Numbered from the stretch's first letter, positions 26,982-35,534 are shown. The stretch is 64,000 bases of DNA from JAKFYM01 sp964416595 (GCA_964416595.1 CAYQES010000013.1:7498-71497), one strand, 5' to 3'. Notes: generated by a model not told the origin, from the letters alone. Numbers and translations: made by a program.

Positions 26982-27223
26982 AAGCCCTCCGCAAAATCTC
27001 ATCGCAAGGCCGATGCCGAACGTTTTCACCGCCCCTCGAGGAATGCTGCCCCCGAGTATCGGGGAAAAAATGGATACTTCGTACCTTCTTTACCGAAGAT
27101 AAAACCGTACACAAAACTTTTCACCAACCATGCACGGCGAAATATGATTGGTCCAAACGTTGCAGTTGGCCGCAATAGATAAACAAAAGGCTGAAGTATT
27201 TTCAGTCTGCTAAGGAGGATCAA

Positions 27224-28159
27224 ATGAATTTTAAGAACTTGTTCATAGGAGTATTCGCTATTGCCACATTGTCGGCCTGTTCCGGCAACAACGATTCCGC
27301 TGGCACCCAGAATGCCACGGCGATCGCGCCGGTCGTTGCGGATGATAATGCGAGCAGCACTGACTACACCCAAGGCACTGCAAACTACATATTTAATGTA
27401 GAAAGCAGTACCGTGATGGTTGACGGAAAAATGGTGGATCAAGTTGACCCCGCCATCTTCGAGGGTTACCCAGCTTTAGCGAAAAACGTGGCTGAACTAT
27501 CCAGCAGCACTAAAGCCATAGAAACAAAAGAGCAAGCCCTCGAACTCTGGGCCAGCGACCAACTCTCCATGGCTGTGGATATCCGCCCCGATGTAGACAC
27601 TCTGCTCTATTCCCGTAATGGCTTCCAAGCTGAATCTATTGCTTACACCCATATTGCTCCAGAGCAAGACCAAGGCTTAGCCACCGGTACGGTAGTGTTC
27701 AACTTGCGTGAATGCAAAGTGGAGGAAGAACAAGACCAAGGCCAAGGACAAGACAAAGGTCAGGGTGAAGAACAAGAAAAAGGGGAAAAAGAACCTACTT
27801 GTATGAACGTAGTTATGACTCTGAACTTGCACGAGGTAGAGCAACCTAAAGAGCAAGACCAAGGTAAAGGTCAAGACCAAGGCGAAGGACAAGACCAAGG
27901 TAAAGGNNNNNNNNNNNNNNNNNNNNNNNNNNNNNNNNNNNNNNNNNNNNNNNNNNNNNNNNNNNNNNNNNNNNNNNNNNNNNNNNNNNNNNNNNNNNNN
28001 NNNNNNCAAGACCAAGGCGAAGGACAAGACCAAGGTAAAGGCCAAGACCAAGGTAAAGGCCAAGACCAAGGCAAAGGCCAAGACCAAGGCAAAGGCCAAG
28101 ACCAAGGTAAAGGCCAAGGCGAAGGTCCAGATAAAGGCCAAGACAAAGGCGGAAAATAA
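27224..28159 (+). CDS. Lipoprotein with long Gln-Asp-Gln-Gly-Lys repeat tail
   Basis: Protein of at least 311 aa beginning at an ATG behind AAGGAGG. The N-terminus MNFKNLFIGVFAIATLSAC ends in a lipobox, so the cysteine at 19 should be lipidated. Residues of about 45-210 form a soluble domain with two cysteines in its second half. From about residue 167, and continuously from about 210, six-residue units G-Q-D-Q-G-K/E are repeated, making a hydrophilic charged tail of unknown length because a 100-N gap interrupts it. The tail could be an extended surface stalk. No family recognised. Confidence 0.7.
   Translation: MNFKNLFIGVFAIATLSACSGNNDSAGTQNATAIAPVVADDNASSTDYTQGTANYIFNVESSTVMVDGKMVDQVDPAIFEGYPALAKNVAELSSSTKAIETKEQALELWASDQLSMAVDIRPDVDTLLYSRNGFQAESIAYTHIAPEQDQGLATGTVVFNLRECKVEEEQDQGQGQDKGQGEEQEKGEKEPTCMNVVMTLNLHEVEQPKEQDQGKGQDQGEGQDQGKXXXXXXXXXXXXXXXXXXXXXXXXXXXXXXXXXXQDQGEGQDQGKGQDQGKGQDQGKGQDQGKGQDQGKGQGEGPDKGQDKGGK
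27852..28148 (+). repeat. Tandem 18-base repeat array (interrupted by assembly gap)
   Basis: Units of the form CAAGACCAAGGTAAAGGC with T/C and AAA/GAA variants encode the six-residue G-Q-D-Q-G-K/E repeat of the lipoprotein. At least eight full units are visible around the gap. Near-identical units invite slippage and would change the length of the tail in frame. Confidence 0.85.
27907..28006. other. Assembly gap, 100 N
   Basis: Exactly 100 N, the usual placeholder for a gap of unknown size. The 35 bases before it (27872-27906) are identical to the 35 bases after it (28007-28041), so the two contig ends may be the same repeat sequence. Confidence 0.95.
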
Positions 28160-28171
28160 CTAACCTTCTCA

Positions 28172-28215
28172 TCCAACCGACGGTTGGGCTACCCCCTCCC
28201 GTCGGTTGGAGTTTT
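28172..28215 (+). promoter_or_regulatory. 12-bp hairpin, terminator or ribosome-site lock between two lipoprotein genes
   Basis: TCCAACCGACGG (28172-28183) pairs perfectly with CCGTCGGTTGGA (28199-28210), loop 15 bases, followed by GTTTT. It lies 12 bases after the repeat-lipoprotein stop and may act as a terminator with a short T run. The same 3' arm contains TTGGAG, the ribosome site of the gene starting at 28218, so the stem would hide it. Both roles are inference from sequence. Confidence 0.6.
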
Positions 28216-28217
28216 AT

Positions 28218-29006
28218 ATGAACAAAAAGTATCTACAAGCCACTCTTCTACTTCTAACGCTTACTTCCTGTGGCACAGAACAAGCCCCCTCCACACCACC
28301 CTCGCCCCCCACACCTCCCATCAGAACCACCGTAGAATTAGCCGAGCTCTCTCCCGAAGGCTGCCTCAATCTTCCCATCTACTTCGAGCAATTTGGGCAA
28401 CTGAAGCCCGATCTACCTATCTGGGAAGTCACCACAAAATTTGATTTAAGCTCAAGGAAAAAGATTCGCGAGAAATTTCATAAACTCATGGCCTATTCTA
28501 CTTTTCGCCTAAGCCCCAAACTTAGATCCGAATTCCACGAATTCGAAAATCTACGGCAGAATGGCTGCCAAGAAATCATTGTGCAATGGACAGATGGCAC
28601 AGAAGAAAAATTTGCCATCAAGGCTTCCACTAACAGCATGGTACTTATAGAACATGAAGATGGTCGGCAGCTACGCTACACATGGTTAGGCCCGCAGCAA
28701 ATAAAAGTGGACTTACAGTACTTTGTTTATGATTTGCCCTGCACCAAAGGCGCACCAGTTGTAGCGCATGTAACGAAGTTGTTGGACTGGGATGCAAATT
28801 TCCCCACCGAGATTTCACCTGATTCTCCTTTAGCGATCGATGCTGCGTACATATCGCTCTTGGCGGAAGTGGTAGGGAGAAGCCCTGAAGAATTTTATAT
28901 AGGTGAAGAGCCTAAACTTTCGGTAGCGCAAACCCAAGCGCTTGCGCTTTTGCCACCGAAAGAGGAGTTTCTGACATGCGATAATTCCTTTACGCGTGCA
29001 AAGTAG
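28218..29006 (+). CDS. Lipoprotein of unknown function
   Basis: Protein of 262 aa. ATG 28218 starts MNKKYLQATLLLLTLTSC, a signal peptide with lipobox; a proline-rich stretch (residues 23-35) follows as a spacer from the membrane. The rest is a mostly soluble domain with four cysteines (G-C-L-N, N-G-C-Q, L-P-C-T, T-C-D). No catalytic motif is recognised. Its ribosome site lies in the 3' arm of a strong hairpin, which suggests post-transcriptional control linked to the lipoprotein gene upstream. Confidence 0.65.
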   Translation: MNKKYLQATLLLLTLTSCGTEQAPSTPPSPPTPPIRTTVELAELSPEGCLNLPIYFEQFGQLKPDLPIWEVTTKFDLSSRKKIREKFHKLMAYSTFRLSPKLRSEFHEFENLRQNGCQEIIVQWTDGTEEKFAIKASTNSMVLIEHEDGRQLRYTWLGPQQIKVDLQYFVYDLPCTKGAPVVAHVTKLLDWDANFPTEISPDSPLAIDAAYISLLAEVVGRSPEEFYIGEEPKLSVAQTQALALLPPKEEFLTCDNSFTRAK

Positions 29007-29026
29007 GGGGCGGGTAGAAAACTAAG

Positions 29027-29553
29027 CTACATTCCCTGCCGCTGGTAATTCACTTTAACTGGAAGCTTTGGGTCAAATTCTAGCAAAAGAGAACAACGAA
29101 GAGGAACTATAATCTTATGTTCTACGGATGAATCTATATGGTGGCCGATTTCATGAACTAGCATTGCGGTAGCGGCAGAAATATCCATCACCTTTGTATT
29201 ATCCTGCTCGTCTTTCTGATAAATGAGATCGAGATTCACATAAATTGTATCGCCAATGACAGAGCCAATTTTAGCCACACGCTCTATTCCATCGATCATA
29301 AAAAAACCTGGATTTTTTATCTCAGATTTAAACTCAATTTTTGTGTCTGCTCGGTATTCCTGCGCAATTGCTGCGTCTATTTTGCTAAGTATTGTTTTTT
29401 ACTCACCATCAAGGTCGCAAGCCTTAGTCTGCAGGCACATGCTCGTATATTTCTGCAGATTTAAATAGGAAAAAATAATATTTTGCTCTGCGACTCCGCA
29501 AATGCATCTGTCGATATAAAGGCCATTAATATAATTAAAATTCTCTTGCCTAT
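29027..29553 (-). pseudogene. Decayed secreted zinc-protease-like gene (HEIGHH)
   Basis: Reading down the minus strand, a strong AGGAGGG site is followed by an ATA where ATG is expected, then a signal peptide (residues G-K-R-I-L-I-I-L-M-A-F-I-S-T-D-A-F-A). A frameshift within the A/T-rich stretch near 29470-29490 moves to a frame reading N-I-I-F-S-Y-L-N-L-Q-K-Y and C-L-Q-T-K-A-C-D-L-D-G-E. An in-frame TAA near 29400 follows, and then the frame continues through I-E-R-V-A-K-I-G to the zinc motif L-V-H-E-I-G-H-H. The start codon, frame and reading frame continuity are all damaged. The 90 codons from ATG 29299 are still open and could be mistaken for a gene. Confidence 0.65.
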
Positions 29554-29586
29554 ATTTATCCCTCCTCAAACTTCTAAAAATTTTAT

Positions 29587-30345
29587 TTAAAATTTCAATC
29601 CAAGATCGATTAATCGCTGACGAATCTCACCAGACGACATCTTTTCAATCTCTTTACTATGTAAAAAATTGTTCACAGATCGATTCACATTGCTATCCTG
29701 CGTATAATCCCAGAGCCATTCGTGAATCATGATAAAAGATAATTGCAGCGGAGAATCCATGACCTTACTCTTTAAAAAATATGGATTGTAGTGGTACACA
29801 ATGGAACGCCGAGATTTTTTTTCAATACGTATAATGGCTCGAAAATAAGAAAATATTTTTACGATAGTACCGTTACCGTTAGCTTGTTTCACCAAGCAAT
29901 TTTCTGGTATACCGTCAATCTTATTGGTTCTATATCTAGTTAAACCTAGAAGTTTACTCCATTCTCTTTTGCGCACTAAATCATTGTCATTATCTAACGA
30001 TTCCATCTGTTGCGTAGATTCCGCAAATCTAGAAAATGAGCGCAAAAGTCCGTGCGAAACGCCGGATAAAATTTTTACCAAGCGCCCTTGAGAATCCTCC
30101 CAATCTCTAATGGAAGCAAAGTCCGATGGAGAAGACCCGGCGCCAATTGCGTATATATAGTCGAGAGAAAAATATTTTCCATCTCCAGGATCTGCAGGAT
30201 TTATCGGAGGTATCCTAATGGGTGGTGGTTCAGGTGCATTTTCATCCCTGCAAACAATAAGATCACCACCATTTTCCACGGTGCCACCGGCAAAAACTAG
30301 ATTCGTTTCGCCCAAAAATATTATTAAAAATAATATCCATTTCAT
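29587..30345 (-). CDS. Secreted protein of the TIGR02147-associated type
   Basis: Protein of 252 aa. The start ATG 30345 overlaps the stop of the upstream regulator (ATGA) and has GGGGGAGAG upstream. A signal peptide (MKWILFLIIFLGETNLVFA) is followed by G-G-T-V-E-N-G-G-D-L-I-V-C-R-D-E-N and a proline-rich stretch. Near the end M-I-H-E-W-L-W-D-Y-T and N-R-S-V-N-N-F-L-H-S form a motif that I associate with secreted proteins of Bdellovibrio-like bacteria. Function is unknown, but the coupling with the regulator suggests joint expression. Confidence 0.7.
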   Translation of the reverse strand: MKWILFLIIFLGETNLVFAGGTVENGGDLIVCRDENAPEPPPIRIPPINPADPGDGKYFSLDYIYAIGAGSSPSDFASIRDWEDSQGRLVKILSGVSHGLLRSFSRFAESTQQMESLDNDNDLVRKREWSKLLGLTRYRTNKIDGIPENCLVKQANGNGTIVKIFSYFRAIIRIEKKSRRSIVYHYNPYFLKSKVMDSPLQLSFIMIHEWLWDYTQDSNVNRSVNNFLHSKEIEKMSSGEIRQRLIDLGLKF

Positions 30346-31088
30346 AAACTCTCCCCCGTTTCTAAACTGAAAAAAGCCAAACTTAATTGATACACGCAAT
30401 TGGTTTTTCCGCTGCCAAAGCGCTTTTCAAAGCGCTGCATAAATTCTTTAAGCATTTGTGCGGCTTCTGCTTTTCTCTTTTTGTCAAAAGCTAACGTTAG
30501 CGAGCGCATTTCTCGCTCTTCTATGGATTGCCCTTCCAAAGCAGTTATCGCCTTGGAAAGCATCTGGGCGTGAAATTTACGAATGGCAGAAGAAGAAATG
30601 GCGGGAACGATATAGTTTTGCACAGCCTCCGGATTGCCATTAACTAGCTTAATCAATCCGTGTTTCGCCAATACTCGTAAAGAGAATATTACTTCTGTGG
30701 AAGAGATGCCGAGGCGTTTTGCGATTTCTTTTGCCGTGGTTTCTTTTTTTGTTTTTACGATCTCTACAATCGCAAAATGGTGCCAGTCGGAAATTTCAAA
30801 AAATTTTTCTACCGAAGCGGTATCTGTAAGCTCTTTATTTTTCTTTCTGTCCTTCTCTTGTTGTAGAGAAGAAAGAAAAACTTTGGATTCAAGCTCGCTC
30901 CAGCCCAAGCGATTTGCTACTTCCTTAGCTTTCGTCATGCTGAGTGCTCGCTTGCCCTGAAAGAGCAACTTTAAAAAGCCTGGAGATAAACCCACGGACT
31001 TAGCAAAGGCGCGTTCTGAGTAGCGGAAATTTTTTCTTTTCCGGGAAACGAACTCATCTACCAGCCATTCGGAACTTGTTTGCATCAT
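30342..31088 (-). CDS. TIGR02147/DUF4423 family regulator
   Basis: Protein of 248 aa without membrane segments. Residues of about 22-65 (F-R-Y-S-E-R-A-F-A-K-S-V-G-L-S-P-G-F, then G-K-R-A-L-S) form a helix-turn-helix of the type at the start of TIGR02147 proteins. The middle (T-T-A-K-E-I-A-K-R-L-G-I-S) is a second winged-helix-like segment, and it ends V-Y-Q-L-S-L-A-F-F-S-L. This family is prominent in Bdellovibrio and Fibrobacter relatives. It overlaps the start of the secreted protein gene downstream, which it may control. Confidence 0.8.
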   Translation of the reverse strand: MMQTSSEWLVDEFVSRKRKNFRYSERAFAKSVGLSPGFLKLLFQGKRALSMTKAKEVANRLGWSELESKVFLSSLQQEKDRKKNKELTDTASVEKFFEISDWHHFAIVEIVKTKKETTAKEIAKRLGISSTEVIFSLRVLAKHGLIKLVNGNPEAVQNYIVPAISSSAIRKFHAQMLSKAITALEGQSIEEREMRSLTLAFDKKRKAEAAQMLKEFMQRFEKRFGSGKTNCVYQLSLAFFSLETGESL

Positions 31089-31357
31089 GCAATTATTCTC
31101 GGCAGCTTTTTCGATTTCAGCAAGAAATTGGAAAACATAGTGTTTTCTAAATTTACTTAGAAAACAGTTATGTCATACCGGTTCTATGTAAAGAGTTATT
31201 ATAGAGCCGCGAAATCATCCGCGTCCTTCGGCACTGCTGGGGTAGGGTGGGAACGGGCTGCAATGTACAAACTATAACGCTAATTGTCAATATGTTAGGG
31301 GGGGCCCGGCCAGAAGAAGAAAAGGCTGTAAAGTTCAAGCCTTGGGCCCCCGATGCC

Positions 31358-31972
31358 TTAGAATTGGAAAGAAACTCCACCGAGAGCATAGATTCCCCGG
31401 GAGCGAATTTCGGTGCCGGAAGTGTCAGTGTCCCGCAAGCCGAAATTATAACGGCCCTGCACATTGAGCCCAATCCTCTCAGACACATTGAACTCAACAC
31501 CTGCGCCGGCCACACCAGCCATATCCCAATCGTCGGAAGTATTGGTAAAGCTAGTGGTGGTTCCCAATAATTTTACATCAGACTCTAAGTGCTTGGACCA
31601 AGAAGGACCCACCAACAAAAAAGGTGAAACTACAAAGTCGCCAAAGGGATTCACTTTCAGGAGCACAGGGATCTCTACGTATTTATGAGTCACTTTCGCG
31701 GTGTTTGCGATCGTATAGCCTTTCTCCACATAGTTCACCTCTGGCCTGAGGGTCACTGTCCATATTCCCACTTCCGCAAATATACCCGCCAAGAACCCGT
31801 TGTCGTTGTCATAGCTACGACCAAAAGGCGCATTTTCCACGGAGTAGTCGGAGAACACTAAACCGCCTTGGGGGCCAATCGCAAATTTTCCATCCTCAGC
31901 ACGAGCCAACGGAGAACAGAGAACTGCGAACAGAGAACAGAGCACAGATACCCGCGATAAAATATACTTCAT
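31358..31972 (-). CDS. Small outer-membrane beta-barrel protein
   Basis: Protein of 204 aa with a signal peptide (V-L-C-S-L-F-A-V-L-C-S-P-L-A-R-A) and about ten amphipathic strands (F-A-I-G-P-Q-G-G-L-V-F, Y-V-E-I-P-V-L-L-K-V, A-G-V-G-A-G-V-E-F) ending G-G-V-S-F-Q-F with terminal phenylalanine. This resembles the PorT/OMP_b-brl_2 barrel family. GAAAGGGAAAATC precedes the start. It follows the lipoprotein gene at 31997-32392 by 24 bases and is probably co-transcribed with it. The 268 bases beyond it up to the TIGR02147 gene hold nothing I recognise. Confidence 0.8.
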   Translation of the reverse strand: MKYILSRVSVLCSLFAVLCSPLARAEDGKFAIGPQGGLVFSDYSVENAPFGRSYDNDNGFLAGIFAEVGIWTVTLRPEVNYVEKGYTIANTAKVTHKYVEIPVLLKVNPFGDFVVSPFLLVGPSWSKHLESDVKLLGTTTSFTNTSDDWDMAGVAGAGVEFNVSERIGLNVQGRYNFGLRDTDTSGTEIRSRGIYALGGVSFQF

Positions 31973-31996
31973 GATTTTCCCTTTCTTATTTAACGA

Positions 31997-32392
31997 TTAA
32001 TCTTTTACTGAGGTCCAAAGCGCTCGATCGCCCGTGGGATATTGCACGGTAGCTAGAGGCTCAGCGGTGATGAAAAGGTCAAACTTCTGGAAAGGGGTGA
32101 CTGTCCGAAGATCTGCCTCATTCTTATTATCCACTTTCAGGGCACCTAAATTCTGGGCCAAGCTTGATTCAGAGCTCTGGGCCCATACCACATAGGTGCT
32201 AGCGTTAGGCTCCATGGTTACAGGCTCTTGCAAATTCTTTACAGTAACATGCACAGCAGAGTTGCCATTTTGCTCTGGCTTCACCCACACCTCACCTTTA
32301 GCCTGCGGCAAATTGCTATGGCTATTCATTGTTTGAGTGGTTGCACATCCCACCACCGCTAAAGAACAAATCACGTAAAATATTTTTTTCAT
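31997..32392 (-). CDS. Small lipoprotein of unknown function
   Basis: Protein of 131 aa with TTTAGGAGGATGCA before the ATG. MKKIFYVICSLAVVGC is a lipoprotein signal with cysteine 16 as the lipidation site. The mature part contains V-H-V-T-V-K-N-L and Y-V-V-W-A-Q-S strands and resembles a small beta-sandwich. It lies upstream of a small barrel gene and may be part of the same outer-membrane unit. Confidence 0.7.
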   Translation of the reverse strand: MKKIFYVICSLAVVGCATTQTMNSHSNLPQAKGEVWVKPEQNGNSAVHVTVKNLQEPVTMEPNASTYVVWAQSSESSLAQNLGALKVDNKNEADLRTVTPFQKFDLFITAEPLATVQYPTGDRALWTSVKD

Positions 32393-32537
32393 TGCATCCT
32401 CCTAAAAAGTTCCACGTTTCGCAGGAGCAATGGCTGTGCCACCACCGCCAATGCCTTCTGGCGACGGAAGAAGAGGGATTTATTTATAGGTAAGAGGCAA
32501 AGCACCCCGCAAAAAGGGAATTACGCCTCAATGTAAT

Positions 32538-33572
32538 TTAGGGTTTATTTCTATGAATAGGTTCAGCTGGAATTTTCCAGAGGGAATACACTACTGAGCT
32601 GCCAATACAAAAAGCAATAATTGCTAAAGATAATCCGATAGGAAATTTGCCGCCAAACAATTCATTGAGCCATATCATTTTTAAGCCCACGAAAATCAGC
32701 ACAGCCGCCAAACCAAATTTTAAATAATGGAAGCGCCCCACCATACCCGCTAATAAGAAATAAAGTGAACGCAAACCCAAGATAGCAAAAATATTCGAGG
32801 TAAACACAATAAAGGGCTCTTTTGTGATCGCAAAAATCGCCGGTACGGAATCTACAGCGAAAATGATGTCCGTAAGCTCAAGAAATACGAGTGCAATTAG
32901 CAAGGGCGTGCCATACAAAATCCCGTTGCGTCTTACAAAAAACTTACCCTCTTGCATTTCTGGTGTGACCCGCAAAAACTTCCGCATAAAACGAATCACG
33001 AGATTTTTCTCAGGATCCACGGGTTTCTCCGGAGCAAACATCATTTTGATACCAGTAAAAATGAGGAACAAGCCAAATACTAATACTACGGTCTCATACT
33101 TCATCAGCACAGCGCCAAGGGCGATAAAAATGGCTCGGAAAAAGAGCGCGCCAATCACACCGAAAAAAAGTACGCGGTGTTGGTAAACAGGAGGCACAGA
33201 GAAGTAGCTGAACACCACCACAAAAACAAAAATATTATCTACCGCAAGGGATTTCTCCACCACAAAGCCTGTGAGAAACTCCAACCCCACTTGTTTGGCT
33301 AATTCGCCGGCGGTTTTGCCTGTGGCCGCGAGCAATGCAGGATCTTGAGCGAATTTCCATTCGGCATAGTGGTATAGGCCGAAGTTAAACAATAATGCTA
33401 AACTGATCCAGAATGCGCTCCAACCGAGAGCCTCGCGAAAGCGCACCACGTGAGCATGACGGTGAAATACGCCTAGATCCAACGCCAACATTATGAGCAC
33501 AAAGCCGATAAAAGCTATGTAATGCCAAAAATATTCAGCAAACGGAAAGAGTTGAATAGTCTGTTCGATCAT
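32538..33572 (-). CDS. TerC/Alx family membrane protein
   Basis: Integral membrane protein of 344 aa of the TerC family, whose members (Alx, YkoY, TerC) are linked to manganese or other metal export and tellurite resistance. It has about nine hydrophobic segments with the family patterns E-K-S-L-A-V-D-N-I-F-V-F and L-E-L-T-D-I-I-F-A-V-D-S-V-P-A-I-F, where acidic residues lie in the membrane. It is divergent from a LysR-type gene 86 bases away. The space is too short for a yybP-type riboswitch and none is seen. Confidence 0.92.
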   Translation of the reverse strand: MIEQTIQLFPFAEYFWHYIAFIGFVLIMLALDLGVFHRHAHVVRFREALGWSAFWISLALLFNFGLYHYAEWKFAQDPALLAATGKTAGELAKQVGLEFLTGFVVEKSLAVDNIFVFVVVFSYFSVPPVYQHRVLFFGVIGALFFRAIFIALGAVLMKYETVVLVFGLFLIFTGIKMMFAPEKPVDPEKNLVIRFMRKFLRVTPEMQEGKFFVRRNGILYGTPLLIALVFLELTDIIFAVDSVPAIFAITKEPFIVFTSNIFAILGLRSLYFLLAGMVGRFHYLKFGLAAVLIFVGLKMIWLNELFGGKFPIGLSLAIIAFCIGSSVVYSLWKIPAEPIHRNKP

Positions 33573-33658
33573 TAACGTATGGCTCCTTGACTCTCTTTTC
33601 GGCCAGAATATAACTTAGATCCAATAGAAATAAAATCATCTTAGCTTCGGAAAAAACA

Positions 33659-34546
33659 ATGATCAACTGGTTAAACTACCATCACCTCTTTTACTTTCGT
33701 ACCATCGCCACAGAAGGAAGCATCGCCCGTGCGGCGGAAAAGCTGCGTCTCGGACAACCCACCCTATCAGCACAATTAAAACAACTGGAAGAAACTCTCG
33801 GCACCCCACTCTTTGAACGAAAACACAAAAAACTCATTTTAACGGAACAAGGGCGTAAAGCCTTGGAATACAGCAATGAAATCTTTCGCCTCGGGGCGGA
33901 AATGCAGGAGGTTCTAGAAGATCGCGCTGCCCCCACCCGCACTCATCTCGCCGTGGGCGCCCTCGATAGTGTGCCGAAGCACGTGATTTTAAATCTCACA
34001 AAGGCGGCCTATAAATTAGGGAACTGTGTGGTGTCTGTATTGGAAGGAAAGGGCGATGAACTTTTACGGGAACTCACCCTCCACCGCATTGATCTTGTGC
34101 TCTCCAATTATTTGCCTTCTGTTTCTGAAATGGACAAAATCCGCTGCCGAAAAATCGCACAAACTCCCGTGTACGTTTATGGAGCGCCTAAATTTAAAAG
34201 CTTGCGTAAACTTTTCCCACAATCCCTACACCAGGCTCCCTTTGTACTCCCCACCCGCCACTCCCGCTTACGCCATGACTTAGAAAATTATTTTCGCGCC
34301 AAAAATATTACTGTGGATGCCATTGCCGAAACCCAAGACACTAGCCTACAACTACTTTTGGGTGAGGCGGGCCTAGGGCTCCTCCCCGTGCAGGAAATCA
34401 CTGCCAGAGAAAAAGTGAAAGAAGGCGTACTCGTGGAAATTGGCTCACTACCCTCCGTGAATGAAGAACTTTATCTCATCAGCGCTTCTCGCAAGATCGA
34501 AAACCCCATTGCTAGTCAACTTTGGGCGAAGTACCAATTGCACTAA
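33659..34546 (+). CDS. LysR-type regulator, NhaR-like
   Basis: DNA-binding regulator of 295 aa. The N-terminal winged helix (L-N-Y-H-H-L-F-Y-F-R-T-I-A, then G-S-I-A-R-A-A-E-K-L and Q-P-T-L-S-A-Q-L-K-Q-L-E) matches the NhaR branch of LysR proteins, which respond to sodium and pH. A periplasmic-binding-like effector domain occupies about residues 90-295. It is divergent from the TerC-family gene, a typical LysR arrangement, so it may control that transporter. Confidence 0.85.
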   Translation: MINWLNYHHLFYFRTIATEGSIARAAEKLRLGQPTLSAQLKQLEETLGTPLFERKHKKLILTEQGRKALEYSNEIFRLGAEMQEVLEDRAAPTRTHLAVGALDSVPKHVILNLTKAAYKLGNCVVSVLEGKGDELLRELTLHRIDLVLSNYLPSVSEMDKIRCRKIAQTPVYVYGAPKFKSLRKLFPQSLHQAPFVLPTRHSRLRHDLENYFRAKNITVDAIAETQDTSLQLLLGEAGLGLLPVQEITAREKVKEGVLVEIGSLPSVNEELYLISASRKIENPIASQLWAKYQLH

Positions 34547-34644
34547 TTCTTTAGTGATTCGTTTTTGGCAAATTAAATCCTATTATTTATCTATTTTTAC
34601 AAAGTAAAGAAAGCGCGTATATTAAAAGGAAAGGAGATCTCTTT

Positions 34645-35526
34645 ATGCAGATCGCAAAGCGTATTTTTTTATTTGTGCTCACGAATATTTTAATCGTGGC
34701 TACTTTATCTATAGTGCTCTCACTTTTGGGTGTACAGCCCTATCTTAGTGCTAAGGGCATTAACTACGGCAGCCTGATGGTTTTCTGTTTAGTTTGGGGC
34801 TTCGGCGGCGCTTTCATTTCGCTCCTACTCTCCAAAGTAATGGCTAAATGGATGATGGGCGTGAAAATCATTTCCAACCAAGAAATGAGCCCCGATCTCC
34901 AATGGGTACGGGAAACCACGCTCCGCTTAGCGCGGGCCGCCCGTTTGCCCAAGGATCCCGAGGTAGGCTACTACGATAGCCCCGATATGAACGCCTTCGC
35001 TACTGGCCCTAGCCGCAGAAACTCCCTCGTGGCCGTTTCCAGTGGCCTCCTGCAGCGCATGGGTAAAAAGGAAATCGAAGGTGTGCTCGCCCACGAGGTG
35101 GCCCACATTGCCAATGGCGATATGGTAACGATGACCCTTGTGCAAGGCGTGGTGAACGCGTTCGTAATGTTCATTTCCCGCGTAGTGGTGCATGCCCTCG
35201 CGCAATTTGTGGACGAAAAACAACGGGCCATCGTGCAGTTCATCGGCGTATTTGTGTTCGAAATCCTCCTTGGATTCTTGGGCATGATGGTGGTGGCTTC
35301 CTACTCTCGAGCCCGGGAATTCCGTGCCGATAAAGGCGGCGCCATGTTGGGTGGCCGAGAAAATATGATCGCCGCTTTACGGGCCCTGCAGCGGCAAGTG
35401 GCGATGCCCCAGGCCGATGATTCCTTGGCAGCCTTCAAGATTGCTGGCGGCCAGGGCGGCTTTATGCGCTTTTTCTCCACCCACCCTCCGCTAGAGGTGC
35501 GGATCGAACGCCTACAACGGGCTTAA
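34645..35526 (+). CDS. htpX: Membrane zinc metalloprotease HtpX
   Basis: Inner-membrane protease of 293 aa that degrades misfolded membrane proteins. Two N-terminal transmembrane segments are followed by the zinc site H-E-V-A-H (H150, E151, H154), two further membrane segments and the downstream E-F-R-A-D-K-G-G glutamate motif. It ends with S-T-H-P-P-L-E-V-R-I, typical of HtpX. AAAGGAGATC precedes the ATG. A strong terminator follows, so the gene is monocistronic. Confidence 0.94.
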   Translation: MQIAKRIFLFVLTNILIVATLSIVLSLLGVQPYLSAKGINYGSLMVFCLVWGFGGAFISLLLSKVMAKWMMGVKIISNQEMSPDLQWVRETTLRLARAARLPKDPEVGYYDSPDMNAFATGPSRRNSLVAVSSGLLQRMGKKEIEGVLAHEVAHIANGDMVTMTLVQGVVNAFVMFISRVVVHALAQFVDEKQRAIVQFIGVFVFEILLGFLGMMVVASYSRAREFRADKGGAMLGGRENMIAALRALQRQVAMPQADDSLAAFKIAGGQGGFMRFFSTHPPLEVRIERLQRA

Positions 35527-35534
35527 ACTTTCCT

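Noticed and set aside
27050..27064. CCCCGA/TCGGGG hairpin upstream of the repeat lipoprotein as a terminator
   Set aside because: It is followed by A on the plus strand, and on the minus strand the T run precedes rather than follows the stem; it also lies just upstream of a minus-strand gene start.
27852..28148. Tandem 18-base repeats as a CRISPR array
   Set aside because: Units are contiguous without spacers, in frame and encode a repetitive lipoprotein tail; no cas genes nearby.
31247..31570. Plus-strand 107-codon frame opposite the small barrel gene
   Set aside because: Mostly antisense to the barrel coding region, with no ribosome site or recognisable product.
33573..33658. yybP-ykoY type riboswitch upstream of the TerC-family gene
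   Set aside because: Only 86 bases between divergent starts and no conserved stem or loop sequences of that riboswitch.
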